64,000 bases of DNA from Vicia villosa (Eukaryota; Streptophyta; Magnoliopsida; Fabales; Fabaceae): assembly GCF_029867415.1 (NCBI RefSeq), contig NC_081182.1:9554646-9618645 (forward strand). The letters run 5' to 3'. The notes under the pieces are model-generated. The model did no database searches, was not told the DNA's origin, and was given only the letters and a program-made list of their open reading frames with translations. The translations under genes and the position numbers were made by a program. Every line of letters starts with the position of its first letter. Position 1 is the first letter of the stretch. Below are positions 34,293 through 45,399 of the stretch, piece after piece.

Positions 34293-37200
34293 TGTCATAC
34301 CTCAAAATTTGCCCATCACATTTCTCTTGTTCAAATTCAAATGAAGGTACAAAGCTCAAAGACACCCTCTCCTAAAAAAAGGGGGTCCAAAAATTAGGAT
34401 TTTGTTGTTCTGAGGGAAAATTAATGAACCAAAGGCTCCAAGGCATCCCATATGGTTTATGACATTCCGAACTACCTCCATAGCAAAATTCCGAATTTTT
34501 GAGTATTGGACCTTTATTATTGAAGTGTCCACGTGAGTTTGAGCCCAAAGAGAGTTTGCTGGCCAAATATTAATTATTTTATGAATTTATTTCATACATA
34601 TTTGATTTTATTCAAATAGATTCAAATAAAATCATCAAAATAATTATAGGATTGGTATATGAAACTTTTTATCTGATTCAACCCAATCAAATCTCATCCA
34701 GTGACCAAGATTGAACAAGAAATATGCATAAAATGGCATGGAACTTGAAATAGAAATATTTGATAACAAAATCAAATCAAAATTTTTCTTGAGTGAATAC
34801 TTGATTTTCTTCCGAGAATTCTTAACCTATCCTTAACCCACCTATGCAATGGTTCCATCATTTATTTTATTTTGGATTTTATTTGTTTAAATACAAATTG
34901 AAAAAAAATTAATTAAATAAATGTCAATTAAAAAGAGAGAGGGGCGCATGATTTGCTATATTTATTTTAAAAAAAAAGGCCAAGGAAGATGATTAATGCT
35001 GATTGGGATAATTGGATACAAAATCAGAAAGTTTTGATAAAATGTTCAAACTTCTTTCAATCATATTGCAATCTCCATAATTATAAGGATTTGGACCAAG
35101 AATAGTTAACCTAATGGACTCCAATATATAATCATAACAGAGGAGGATGGTAAGAGGATTTTTTTTTTGGGGGGGGGGTTCGCTGCAGCCGAAACCGTTT
35201 TTTCGAAGAAAAACCGTGAAATCAAGGAGAGGTGGCAGAGGAGATTTGAGTCCGATTCAGACCAAACCACATATCCAGATTGATTCTCTGTTGTTTTCTG
35301 AGTATAAACCACCCTTCATCATCGATCAGAGCTTCCAACAGCGTAAGTTCGCGCTCAAGACCGAGCCACGTTTTGTTGAATTCGATTCCACACATACACA
35401 TACTTTGCATCTGATTTGATTATACATCCATGATTATAATAGTATTTCAATGCTTCCTGGATAGTTTGATTGATGTTTGAGTACAGGATGAAGATTCCAC
35501 CATTGCTAGGTTTACAAAGCTTCAAATTGGGATTTCTAGATTCACAAAAAATTAGCCGAAAACAGTGACTCCATCGAACTCGTGATGTAGCATATGGTTA
35601 ATCGGGTTATTATTTTGTGTTTACTAATGAAGGTTTGCAGGTTCTGAAATTGGAGGTTTATGGCCACAATGCAAAAACGTGGCCAAAGGTTTGTTGTTAT
35701 TTTCCAGAAATCCCACGAAGGGGATGACAGGCTGGGCACGTTTTTTATTCAAATACTCGATTTGTTTTTTTGTTACATACCTAATATTGCACTATAATAT
35801 CATGAGATAACGCAGCAGAGATGGCAACAGGCGCGTGAGCAATCAAAAGGGCGAGGGTTCGTTTCCCTCAGACCACGCTAATTTTTATCAATTTGTCTTC
35901 TCACGTATTCAGCGTGGTCACTGCATGCACGACTACAATGCACCCTCAACAATAGGCCATAGTATCTTCATCTCAGCCGATCCAACGCATCAGGATTACG
36001 AGGGACCACCATGAACCTCCACCGGCTCATCACACCCAATCATAAGTTAATTTTTCAATCTCTCTTTATTTTTAATTATATAGTTTTATTTATTTATTGT
36101 TGTTTTAATCCTTTTAGTTGTTTATGTATTTACTTAATAAACTTTTCTTTTGAATATTTTTCAAAATAAACTTCTTTTAAATTTTTCTTTTTCATAAAAT
36201 TAATTATTTTGATAATATTTATTTTATAATAATTTGATTTATTTGTTAATATTTTTTCTTTTTCCTTTTTTTCTAAATGATTAAATTATCTTTGTTTAAT
36301 TATCTAATATTTCTTTTAATTGATCAAAATACATATTAGGATTAGATATCTAATCGAAATCTCGATTTTTCTTATAACATTAAAAATAATCTTTTTGGCT
36401 AATAATTATTTTAGGGTAATTAAATTTATTTTATGTTCTAAACCTTGATTTTGCCATGATAACTAATCATTGTTATTAACTGTTGGACCCTAAATCAGGG
36501 TTTATGAAGACCATGCCCTACACTGAATATTTCTTTTTCTATGCCTTTTCAGGGTTAGTCTTGAAACGCCTTCCGACTACGCGCCTTCAAAATAGAAAGT
36601 TAAGTATTAATTTATTTCAAAGTCTATTTTGTTTCCTTTGATTTTAGGGTTTGCCCTTATATTTCTTGAACTATGCATACGTTCACCCTCTTCTTTTGCC
36701 TTTGCCATTTTTCAGGGTTGGCTCCGAGGCTTCCTCCGACTGCCAACCCTATCAGATCAAATGCAAAGCTAAGTTGCTTTTTATTTATTTATTTAAATCC
36801 TTTATCTTTTTGCTTTCTTTAGGGTTAACTGTGTTTGCCTTCGAACCGATAATGCACTCACCCCTTTCTGTTTATTCTTGCTTTTCCAATTTTCAGGGTT
36901 TGTCGACTGCCAAAGCTACGAGTACTGGTAACCCTAAACCCTGATATCTCTTGTCTTTTATTACTTGTGTCAAACCCTATTAAGGGATCCGCTGGTTACA
37001 ATTTCCCTCCCCATATCTGTTTGATTATATTATTTAAATGCGTGGTTAGTAAAATAGGGAGTGACAACCATTAAATTGAATTAGTCTCACTAATTTACAA
37101 GATAATATAATTGAATATAATCACGTGATTGGTGCACACACGCACGCTTTTGGGTAACCCTCTCTGTTGCCTTGTCGCCTGTTGCCTCGTTGCCTTGTGT

Positions 37201-37901
37201 TTTTTGCAGAATAGCCAGTCCCTCGAATATGAGGATACCTCAGCCATGTTGCCTCGATAAAAGGTCATGAGACCCTAGAATGATGCTGCCTTCGATACAC
37301 TAACATGACCTCGACCCTCGGAAGTTGCCCACGAATAAGGCTGAGGTATCTTCTGGTTGCCTACGAAAAAGGCTATTCTGATCATTCCCTTTAGACTACC
37401 TGCCTCTCTATGGCATGGGTCAGTCTTTGGGCGAATGATATCTCGACGACCCTTCAACCTCCAAACGAAAGGCTTCCTGCCCTCTTATGGCAAGGATAGA
37501 CCCTTTCATGCTGAAAGGCTAAAAAGAGACCTATCATCTGAGTTTAAGGTAATTGCCCCTAATTGCCTTGCAATGCTCAATTTTCATATTCTTTCTCACA
37601 ATTCTTCAAAAACTGGCTACGCTCATTTACGAGTTAAAGTCCACTTTTTTTTCTTTCATCTACTTTTTCTAAAGACAAACGAGCAAGCAAAGCAATTAAG
37701 AGCCCATGGAAAACCATGGATGTAAAGGGTGCCTTACACCTTCCCTTTGCATAAATTACCCCCCGAACTTAGATTTCTTTAAAAAGGTTTTTTTCTGTTT
37801 CTTTTTGCCTTTCCGAATTTGTTTGGATAAAATAAAAGTCGGTGGCGACTCTTGTTTACCGCGACATTTCGATCGATAAAAAGTCAGTTCACCGTATTAC
37901 A
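34293..37901 (+). repeat. Right LTR (3609 bp) of the Ogre-type element
   Basis: Nearly identical to 24757-28375. The offset is 9536 bp before the T/G tract and 9526 after it. Ends CCGTATTACA at 37901 and is followed by a PBS, as a 5' LTR would be. Confidence 0.9.
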
Positions 37902-38342
37902 GAACTGGCGACTCTGCTGGGGAGAAAATTTCGATAAAAGAGGGGTTACCTTAAAAGTTTAGGAATCACATAATTGTTTTCTATTGTTTGCTTTGTTTGT
38001 TTTATTTTTCAGGGGCGTTTTGGGAAAATTGAAGGACGAATCCTACTCCCGGATTCAAGAACATCTAAGATAGGAAGTGGCATAGTCATGGCGACCTCCT
38101 TCATGTATGTGGAGGATTGGTCAATATGAGAGTTCACGCTTGAGTTAGGCCTCTATGGGTGTTTACATGCTTCTCTTGTATGAGGGAGGTTCGTGTGGAT
38201 ACCCGTGGGTGAGTCGGAGCTCAAGGACCGTTAGTAACCTTTAACCCATCCTGACTTTTAGGAACGTAGTGGGGGGACTACTCTTGATGTATGTTGAGAG
38301 CATAGTCGCTACCCGGTACTACAGCTTAGATAGGCTCTTTCT
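37902..38342 (+). other. Second PBS and truncated Ogre leader after the right LTR
   Basis: Positions 37902-38342 match 28376-28816. Differences are seen only near the end: acccgatac/acccggtac and cagctcag/cagcttag. The match stops at ctctttct|. After this 28817 continues as leader while 38343 continues as LINE sequence on the other strand. The right LTR therefore doubles as the 5' LTR of a second, broken copy. Confidence 0.9.
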
Positions 38343-39545
38343 ATCTTTTGGTCATATCAAAATTTACATCCATGTCTTGAATATTTTTACTAAAGAGGAC
38401 ACTCATCAAAATATGTTGTGCTTTATGAGGGACTGTGTCATTTCTAGTAAAACCGCTTAAGTTAAAATTTGGAATCATAACACTAAGACCATCCAAAGAT
38501 TTTCTAAAACCAAGGTCTATATCACATATCCTACTGTCTCTCAATATATAATCCTATAACATCCAAGATTGAGCCTTAGAAGCCACAAACGCGTATGAGG
38601 CAACCTCAACTACCAAGTACAAACTCAATTCTCCATCTTTAATAGGTAGAGAAGTCACCTTTCATTGAAGATCCCCCAAAAAAGGACCTCCACCAACCAC
38701 GATGTCTTCAGCCGTCCTTTACAGCTCTTTATCAAATCAAATGTTTGCTTTTTCCATATGATTAGGTTGACATGTTCTAAGGCTAAAAAGGAATTTGACG
38801 ATACTAATGCAAGAACGAAGTAGATGAAGCTCACTCTGAGAATTCATTAGTTGTGGCAAAAGGTGCATTAACTCATCACCCCTGGATATTCTCTTCATGT
38901 ACATCCCCTTGATAAATCCTTCATCTCGACTAACAACTCCTCCAAGGAACTTCATCACCAACATTTACCTCTCACTATCCGAATGAAACAACTCCCCACG
39001 GAGTTTACTACCATCACACGAAGGCCAAAAGATTTAAGTTTTATGATTATTTTATTCGAGACCTAGTCTTGGACCGGTCTCCTAAATGATGTCAATGGCT
39101 TAACCACCTCCTCTGAATCTCCTATGACGGTCCCATTATCAAGATACTAGACATGAAGAAGAAGCTTATAGTTATCGCTGATCCGATTAATAAGTGAGTG
39201 TAACACAAAAGGAAAAAGGAGCGGTCATAATGGTCACCTTGTTGCACTCTAGTGGCTGACATAATATGTCCATCCTCATGGTATAACTTTGTTGTCTGTC
39301 CATTAAGAAATTCAATCCACAAGGAAATAAAAGAGCATCTCACCCTCTCACCACTTGCTGTATAGCTGATCGATCTACTAGTTATAAGCATTTGTGAAAT
39401 TTACCGTGAACATACTCAAAGAGTCATCTCCATGTCCCTTGCTCAACACCCTATTGACACCGTTCAAAATGGTCTCAGCACCACCAAATACCCCGGTCCC
39501 AAACTTGAAGTCCATTGTGTTTTTTTTAAATACAGTGATTTTTTT
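38343..39545 (-). pseudogene. LINE-type reverse transcriptase relic
   Basis: Read on - from about 39545: FGTGVFGGAETILNGVNRVL, then MFTVNFTNAYN (RT palm with the D-F-S-N-A-F-N-like motif changed to NFTNAYN). Next come ISLWIEFLNGQTTKLYHEDG and HIMSATRVQQGDHYDRSFF (the family GVQQGDPLGPLLF motif, decayed). Further down are FLGGVVSRDEGFIKGMYMKR, LMHLLPQLMNSQSELHLLRS and LSGFTRNDTVPHKAQHILMS. These follow the order of a plant LINE RT and its C-terminal extension. Several stops and frameshifts are present. The 3' part is missing because the Ogre segment cuts it at 38342. Confidence 0.75.
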
Positions 39546-39569
39546 TTTTACATTAGATCTAAGCATAAG

Positions 39570-39835
39570 TTTTTTTTCAACAAGTAATGGTATAAATCAC
39601 GAAACAAAAGGCTACAATAAACGAACAATTACCTCTTTATACAAGTTAGAGTTAAAATGTTCAAAAAATGAAAATTACAAGACGCAGATGAAATATTAAC
39701 TGTTCTAAACCACTTCCAAGAGGATGTCACTATAACACTGACACACTCGTTAAAATGCTACCCCTGAACAATATCGCGTTTCTCATAATCCAAATATTCC
39801 AAACTACCGCCATCCAAATAACACCGATCTAAGTA
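39570..39835 (-). mobile_element. 3' end of an L1-type LINE with A-tail
   Basis: The reverse complement aligns by eye to 19421-19677: 'tggatgatg(a/g)gaaa(t/c)gc', 'tcctggaa(a/g)tg(a/g)ttta', 'tgtataaagaggtaat' and 'gtgatt(t/a)ata(c)cc' in order, ending in an A-run (39577-39570 on -). It is the same LINE family as 19166-19676 but in the opposite orientation and more diverged. Confidence 0.7.
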
Positions 39836-39897
39836 TAAGTAAGTGCACCGAATGTATGAGACCACACTAGTTAACTAAGAGATTAGGCAAAGGTATT

Positions 39898-40505
39898 TCA
39901 TGATAATCAAGAGGCATCAATCCACGTGATTACTACAAATAAGCTATTTTCTTGTACTAGCTATTGTGGAGATAGTTTATCTCTGGCCATGCAAAATGTA
40001 TGAAAATTAATTAATCCACAAAACATCCTATTGAATAAAACAATGATCATCATGGTGGTAAAGAAACATTTATTAGTGAAAATATGATGAAACATATATT
40101 CTGGTAAGGATTGATACACATATTGAAGATTCCCACTAACCGCACAATATAAATCTAGAATGAAGATTGATCACATACACCTAGATATGATGATGTTGTT
40201 GTTCGATGCAAACAATAAAGGTGATCTGTTTGTGGTCCTCTACTTAATGTGACCCTTCTTCTCCTTCTTAAACAAGATACTTTATCGTATGGTTTCTGTC
40301 CTTAGTTTATGTACCTTCTCTTTTCTGATAGAGACACAGAAAAACAGCATCATCATCTTTAAATGATATAGTTAATGCAACTCTCCTTACTTCCCCCATC
40401 TCTTATCTCGGATGTAACTTTCAGAAAATCATTAGGTGTTTTAATTTTTAAAAAAAAAGTAAATTGTTTATTAAAATATTTTGTTAATTTTTTTTATTTT
40501 TATAA
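39898..40505 (+). repeat. Copy B of the 600-bp promoter-like segment
   Basis: Direct repeat of 18417-19020, roughly 85% alike by eye with small indels. Contains CATGCA (RY-like) and CAATATAAATCT (40144-40155). A reading frame of 21 codons starting ATGATGATG at 40188 is open here but is cut to 10 codons in copy A, so it is unlikely to be conserved coding sequence. Confidence 0.75.
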
Positions 40506-41380
40506 TTGCTAATGTTTTCTAGATTCATTTAATCTTCACCAAGAAAAATATACTTAAAATGTGAAGGAAGTTGATTTAATAATGGTCTACATATCTCTTG
40601 CCCTTCTTCCAAACTCAATTTTTCCTTATTATTTTGGCCGCTTTTAACTTGAGAAGCATCAAACTCTAATGCAAAGTCTTCTCATTCATACAATTCAAGA
40701 ATCTAATTGAAGAGTTAATCAAACTGATAAAACAAGCAGAGGGTCTTGAAGTGTGAAAAAAATAATATGTGAAAGCTCGTCTGATTCTACGCCTAGAGTC
40801 TTAGAGTGATCAATTTAAAATGTAAAAGGTCAAGAGTAAATCTTAAAGTACTAAGGCAATCACACATATATATATATTTTCAAACTTTATGATTCCTTAA
40901 CATTTTTTAAAAATCTATCAAGACTTGCATGGAATTGATTAAAAAGTGTTTTTTAATCAATTTGAAAGTTTACACATTGCCTAATTGATTAATGACTTGG
41001 TCCAATAGATTAGAGCAAGGTGAATGATCTCTTAATCGATTAGAAAAGTTGTTAGGGTTGTTGTATTTTGATAACTTTTAATTGATTACCAATTAACGTT
41101 ATTCAATTAAATCAATTAATTGATGATTTGGTATCGTCCTCCAAATATAGGACTTCTTTGAACCCTAATAATGTTGATGCTTTCATCTAAATGGGAAAGG
41201 ACATTGACGAGACAGAGTGACAGAGGAGAAAATGGCGTGTAAAATAGTGAGCACTAGGAGGTTTGAGGCGATATAGTGATGATTAGTGGCTAATTGTGGC
41301 CGTAATATGTGACTTTGCGGCGCTGCAGTGGGTACTTATGACGGTGGTGGCTAATAGTTTTACATTGTTCAATAAAAAAA
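40506..41380. other. Spacer with a diverged SIRE-like copia LTR fragment (about 40660-41170)
   Basis: The phrases 'ggaattgattaaaaagtg', 'ccaatagattagagcaagg' and 'cttaatcgattagaaaag' are typical of the 5' half of SIRE/Maximus-type LTRs and resemble 21840-22010. No ends were found. Positions 41170-41380 show nothing recognisable. Confidence 0.4.
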
Positions 41381-41730
41381 TATACACTATTAGTGTAACA
41401 TATTTTTACCCTATCAATCAATGAGAGACATGCATCAAACTAAAACACAATTTTAATTTTAAAATACTGATATGATATGCCAAGTAAAAAGATTTTCATT
41501 AGTTGTATGTGTAATATTAGTTTCCACAATCTCTAAATTACCTTTAAACTCAAAAACTTAACAATGTCGCCTAAATATAACTATGCCATACCGCCCGACT
41601 GATTTTAAAATGAGAAAATTGATGATGCACTATAAGTGTAAATTAATTTTACACTGTCAACCAATGACAACCATGTATCTCGCCAAATCTGACTGAAAAT
41701 TTTAAATTATTTATATGTCACATGAGATTG
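41380..41730. mobile_element. Two MITE-like fragments with 'acac(t)attagtgtaa' ends
   Basis: 'tacactattagtgtaacatatttttaccctatcaatcaatg' (41389) and 'gcactataagtgtaaattaattttacactgtcaaccaatga' (41628) are related sequences. Each is followed by 'catgcatc/catgtatct' and 'aaaatttta'. They look like pieces of a common legume MITE. Ends and target duplications were not resolved. Confidence 0.4.
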
Positions 41731-41934
41731 ATATATTCCTATTGAATGATAGCGTTTTTATTTTTCTACCTTCTTAATTTTTTATCATGGACAATGAAAT
41801 TGTTAATTTAATGCTCCATTATGCATCCTCCAAAGAATAAATGAAGGTTTATGGTTCTCTATCTATAAAAAAGAATACGAAACATTGAGTCTTGGTATCA
41901 AGGAATCATGATCATCAAACCAACACAAGTCTTT

Positions 41935-42202
41935 TCATCATGCTTTATCCTTTCTCACACGCTTTCTGAAAAACTTCCCATATGGCCACCCATCCAAATA
42001 GTACTCTAAGTTAAGCACGTTTAACTATGGAGTTCTTATTTGTTAGGCTGCCAAAAACAAGATGCATATTCTTTTTGGTAGCCTAACAAATAAGAAATAC
42101 ATAGTTAAGCGTGCTTGACTTGGAGTAGAATTTGAATGGGTGACCTTTTGAAAAATTTCCCAGAAAGCGTGTGAGTAATGACAAAGCATGCTGAAAAAAC
42201 CT
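41935..42202. repeat. Inverted repeat of 5S rRNA-like sequence (about 125-bp arms)
   Basis: The right arm (about 42076-42202) contains 'agttaagcgtgcttgactt', 'ggagtaga' and 'aatgggtgacctt'. These follow the order of the 3' half of plant 5S rRNA (AAGTTAAGCGTGCTTGGG, then GAGTAGTACTAGGATGGGTG, then ACCTCCTGGGAAG). The left arm (about 41935-42059) is its reverse complement, roughly 80% identical, including the non-5S flank 'ttcttatttgttaggctgcc'. The loop is only about 15 bp. The 5S-like part and a 'ctggggcattaca' end at 42242-42254 recall Cassandra TRIM LTRs, which carry 5S sequence. Confidence 0.75.
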
Positions 42203-42429
42203 GCGTTGTTTATAGGATCAATCGGTTATCCTGAAAGCAGTCTGGGGCATTACATAACACGTGATGTGTTGCTCCACAATTCAATATAGTTTTTAATGTG
42301 CATCATATCCAATACTATTGCATTTAGATGTAAATTTACCTGATGCATTTGCAAGTGGTTGGCCATTACCACTTTTAATGCAAAACATATCTATAATCTA
42401 AGGGTATTTCCCAGTTGTAAAGATTAGCC

Positions 42430-43409
42430 TGTCATTTTTTGTTTCTCTCTTCACCTCGATATTATGGATTGATGCTTTCTTGTTTCTAGGTTTCAAATTC
42501 TTTCCATGAAGTTTTTGTCCCACCAGAAACCCTTTCAAATAATATCATCAATCCACTACGTGTCCTTGTTCACAGTGGGTGCATAACAAGTTTCTACAGT
42601 TGGAGAAGGAGTTTCAAGCCTGTTGCGCTGGTGTGTGAGCAATCTACATATTGTGGGATGTCACTGGAATTTCCTTGCGCTTTGCAACCTCCGTATGTTT
42701 CTCTTATTGAAGTATTAATCCATGAACCTTTCAAGTATCTGGAAGAGGACTCATCATCAAAATTGACCCATAAACCTGTGAATAAGATTTGTTAAGTCTC
42801 ATCAAAAACTGCATCACATTCTCTCTTTCATCTCTAACATCAACTTTCTTTAACATGCCGCAAGAGCATGTAATTGGTTCCTGATAGGATCCCCAGTTCG
42901 ACCCAAAGATTCTTGATTTTTGTGTAATAATTAGAGATTGAGAGGGATTCTTGACAACATTTAGAAGTTTCTTGCCGAATTTGGTAGATCATTGAGTCGT
43001 CTCGTTGAGAGAATCTGTTATATAGGTCACTCCAAATTGTCGCCGCCTTATCTGAGAAGATTACACTACATGTTATGTTAGGTTCAATGGAATGGAAGAT
43101 CCATGTTAAAACCAAATCGTTGCAACGCTGCCACGAGGGAATCTTGAATCAGCCACTGATGGTGCTTTCACGATTCTGTTGATTAACCGAGTTTGTTCTT
43201 GGTGTTTAGGCTAAGGCGCATTGAGCGACCCCATTCATCGTAGTTACGTCCATTTAGAGGTTTGGTAATCAGTGTGATGACTGATGTGTCAGAATGGTGC
43301 AAGATTAAAGGATCAGAAATTGATGCTTCCACCCCCTTTGTAGCATGCTATATGTTTTTCTCTTTTGAGTCTCTGGTATTTTAACTGTATCATTGTTGTT
43401 GTCAGCCAT
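42430..43409 (-). pseudogene. Ty1/copia gag relic
   Basis: ATG at 43409 on - begins MADNNNDTVKIPETQ. After a frameshift comes SDPLILHHSDTSVITLITKP, NGRNYDEWGRSMRLSLNTKN, then (43115-42840) VLTWIFHSIEPNITCSVIFS and IWSDLYNRFSQRDD with SISNYYTKIKNLWVELGIL. Further on it shows a zinc-knuckle-like CTHCEQGHVVD (about 42580) and YYLKGFLVGQKLHGKN. This is the order of a copia Retrotran_gag. Stops and shifts make it non-functional. Upstream, TTTATGGCACCCGAGC (reverse complement near 43475) resembles a tRNA-Met-type PBS. Confidence 0.8.
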
Positions 43410-44881
43410 CTGATATTTTGGTTTTGGTTTTTTTGCACAAGGGTTTAGGTTGTGCAAACACCTGAATCGTGCTCGGGTGCCATAAACAAGTATATGGTAA
43501 GGTAATTTGTATTGTTATGTATAATTTATACAAGATACCTGTTATATAGACATAGCAGCGGGCAATGCTCAATTGTAATGAGTTGTCTAAGAAATACAAT
43601 AATAATGATAATATCTCAATTCTATATTGACAAATGAAAGTTGTCAATCACATTAAATAATGATTTTAGTTTTAACGATCTTAGTTTAGAATCATTTTAG
43701 TTTATTTAATTTTTCAATCTCGTTGTTGTTACATCAAAATGAGTGTTGTTGTTATATCAAAATGAGTGAAGTTGTTATTTCAAATGAACTTATGAGACAA
43801 AAACTTTGTCATATGCAACAATTCAAACTTTACTCACATCTCATCCGCACTCTTCCCCCTATCAACTATCCTTAAGACTTTACTCCATCCCCCCGCACTC
43901 TTCTCCCGATCAACTATCCTTAAGATTTTACTCCGAAACACAGGAAAATGATACTCCGTACTTTATCAACCATCTCAATCATCTTTGTTTGTGTTAGGTT
44001 GACATCAACACATCATTTTTTAATATTTCTACACACTTTTATTGAATTAAAATCGGTTAGATTTTTACTTTCCACAATTTAAAATCACTATTTTTGAAAA
44101 ACTCTTTGATTTTGATAGCTCATTTAAAACTTATGATGTTCATTGTTTTACTAAAGTGGACACCATTATTTATTGATTTTAGTATAATTATTTATACCAT
44201 TTTTCATATTATACACGATCTTATTTCAGATTTTAAAATTCAAAAATCATATATTTTAGAAATCTAAAAAATATTATTACCAATGCAACTGATGCTAATT
44301 TGACAGCTTCATCAAACTCATTTTGACAGCTTGAAATTCCATACTTTAGTTTTTCATTTGTGTGGACAAAGTTACTAGTTTTGTTAAGGTACTCAAAACC
44401 AAACATTCCTCAATATCATTGAAATGTAAATAAAAAAGGTAAATAATTCAGCATGGAGTCAACTGATAAAGTAAAAATGTTAATTGCATAGTTCAACTTT
44501 AACCAAAAAAGAGAAAAGGAGGTAAAAATATCATCCTTTTAAATCAGTTCTCCAACATAAAAATAAAAAAAACAAAGTACAACAAAACTACATCTATAGG
44601 AATAAAAAATGGTGCTCAATTTCTACCAAACTAGATTTACAATCTAAATCAACCCACAAAGATTCATTAATTCTTGGGGAATTTTTTTAAGGTTGGACTC
44701 TCTCTAAAACACCAACCTCATTCATACATTCATACATACATATTCTAATATTAATATATATTAGAAATTAAAGAAGAAGAAGAAAAAAGGAGAAAATTAT
44801 AAACTCATAGAGAAGCAATGAAGCAGCTTCATCTTTATGGTGTTTTTTTTTTCTCCATCAAAATGTAAAAATGGAAACTTT
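43410..44881. other. Spacer and 3' flank of the SAUR gene
   Basis: Positions 43410-43640 may be leader/LTR of the copia relic (PBS-like site near 43475). Positions 43830-43930 hold two diverged copies of 'ccgcactcttc(c/t)ccc(t/g)atcaactatcctt'. The rest is AT-rich with no gene. Positions 44580-44881 probably carry the SAUR 3' UTR. Confidence 0.4.
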
Positions 44882-45202
44882 CTATCTAAGCATGGAAGTG
44901 AGAGACTCAAAAGCATCTTGGTCGCAAGGGATGGTGAGACCCATGTCATGATCGAATCCGAACTCTTCTTCAGCTTGATGTAAAAGATTCTGAAACTCTG
45001 GTCTAGTTAGGAAGGAAATAGGGACAATGTACCTGCTTCGGTTTTCACCAACATAGACAACAAAGTGGCCTTTAGGAACATTTAAACGATGATCATCGTA
45101 GGATTGTTGTTGTTGTTGTTTTTTGGTTAGGCTTGAACATCTTTTAAGGATTTGTTTGATGAGTTGAGTTTGAGGAAGTTTAGTTGATTTTGTTAGAGCC
45201 AT
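44882..45202 (-). CDS. SAUR-family auxin-responsive protein (SAUR50-like), single exon
   Basis: 106 aa with ATG at 45202 and a stop at 44882-44884, no introns as usual for SAURs. The N-terminus [20 protein letters not shown] with RCSSL matches the SAUR50 subgroup. A poly-Gln stretch (QQQQQ) follows. The core SAUR domain (about residues 42-105) has [54 protein letters not shown] and ends LTSMLR. Proteins of this family are short-lived. By family knowledge they inhibit PP2C.D phosphatases, which lets plasma-membrane H+-ATPases stay active and cells expand. The frame is intact with all consensus residues present, so it is very likely functional. It stands alone, whereas many SAURs occur in tandem clusters. 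Confidence 0.96.
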   Translation of the reverse strand: MALTKSTKLPQTQLIKQILKRCSSLTKKQQQQQSYDDHRLNVPKGHFVVYVGENRSRYIVPISFLTRPEFQNLLHQAEEEFGFDHDMGLTIPCDQDAFESLTSMLR

Positions 45203-45279
45203 TGTAGGAGGAGAAGAAGAAGAAAAGGTTGTTTTGTGATGAGTTGTGTTGTGAAGGAAATAAAGGGGAATGTGGTGGG

Positions 45280-45286
45280 TATTTAT
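45280..45286 (-). promoter_or_regulatory. Putative TATA box of the SAUR gene
   Basis: ATAAATA on -, in the context CATCATAAATACCC, 78 bp upstream of the ATG. This predicts a leader of about 45-50 nt, usual for SAURs. Confidence 0.55.
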
Positions 45287-45399
45287 GATGATGAAATTGG
45301 GTTAGGGTGAATAGTAAGTGGTAGATAGAGAAATGAAAAAACAGAGTCATGTGGGGTTTGTAAGAAGAAGGACTCTTTTGGTTTTACACCTCCCATTGT

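Larger units (their letters stand above)
24757..38342 (+). mobile_element. Ogre-type Ty3/gypsy composite: LTR, gag-only interior, LTR, plus truncated second leader
   Basis: The 5' LTR is 24757-28375, the PBS 28380-28397, the gag ORF 29446-30945, the PPT about 34284-34292, and the right LTR 34293-37901. Unexpectedly, the right LTR is followed by a second PBS and 5' leader (37902-38342). These match 28376-28816 and stop abruptly inside a LINE. LTRs over 3.5 kb, the TGGCGACTCTGCTGGGGA PBS (the tRNA-Arg type) and 3' tandem repeats are typical of Ogre. No protease, RT, RNase H or integrase is present: the sequence after gag (31140 onward) resembles the Ogre region that normally follows integrase. 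It is therefore a pol-deleted non-autonomous derivative. No 5-bp target duplication brackets the composite. Confidence 0.85.

Noticed and set aside
44580..44881. DST-type mRNA instability element in the SAUR 3' UTR
   Set aside because: The reverse complement near 44650 has a 'tagattgtaaat' stretch slightly like it, but the full three-part motif is not present.
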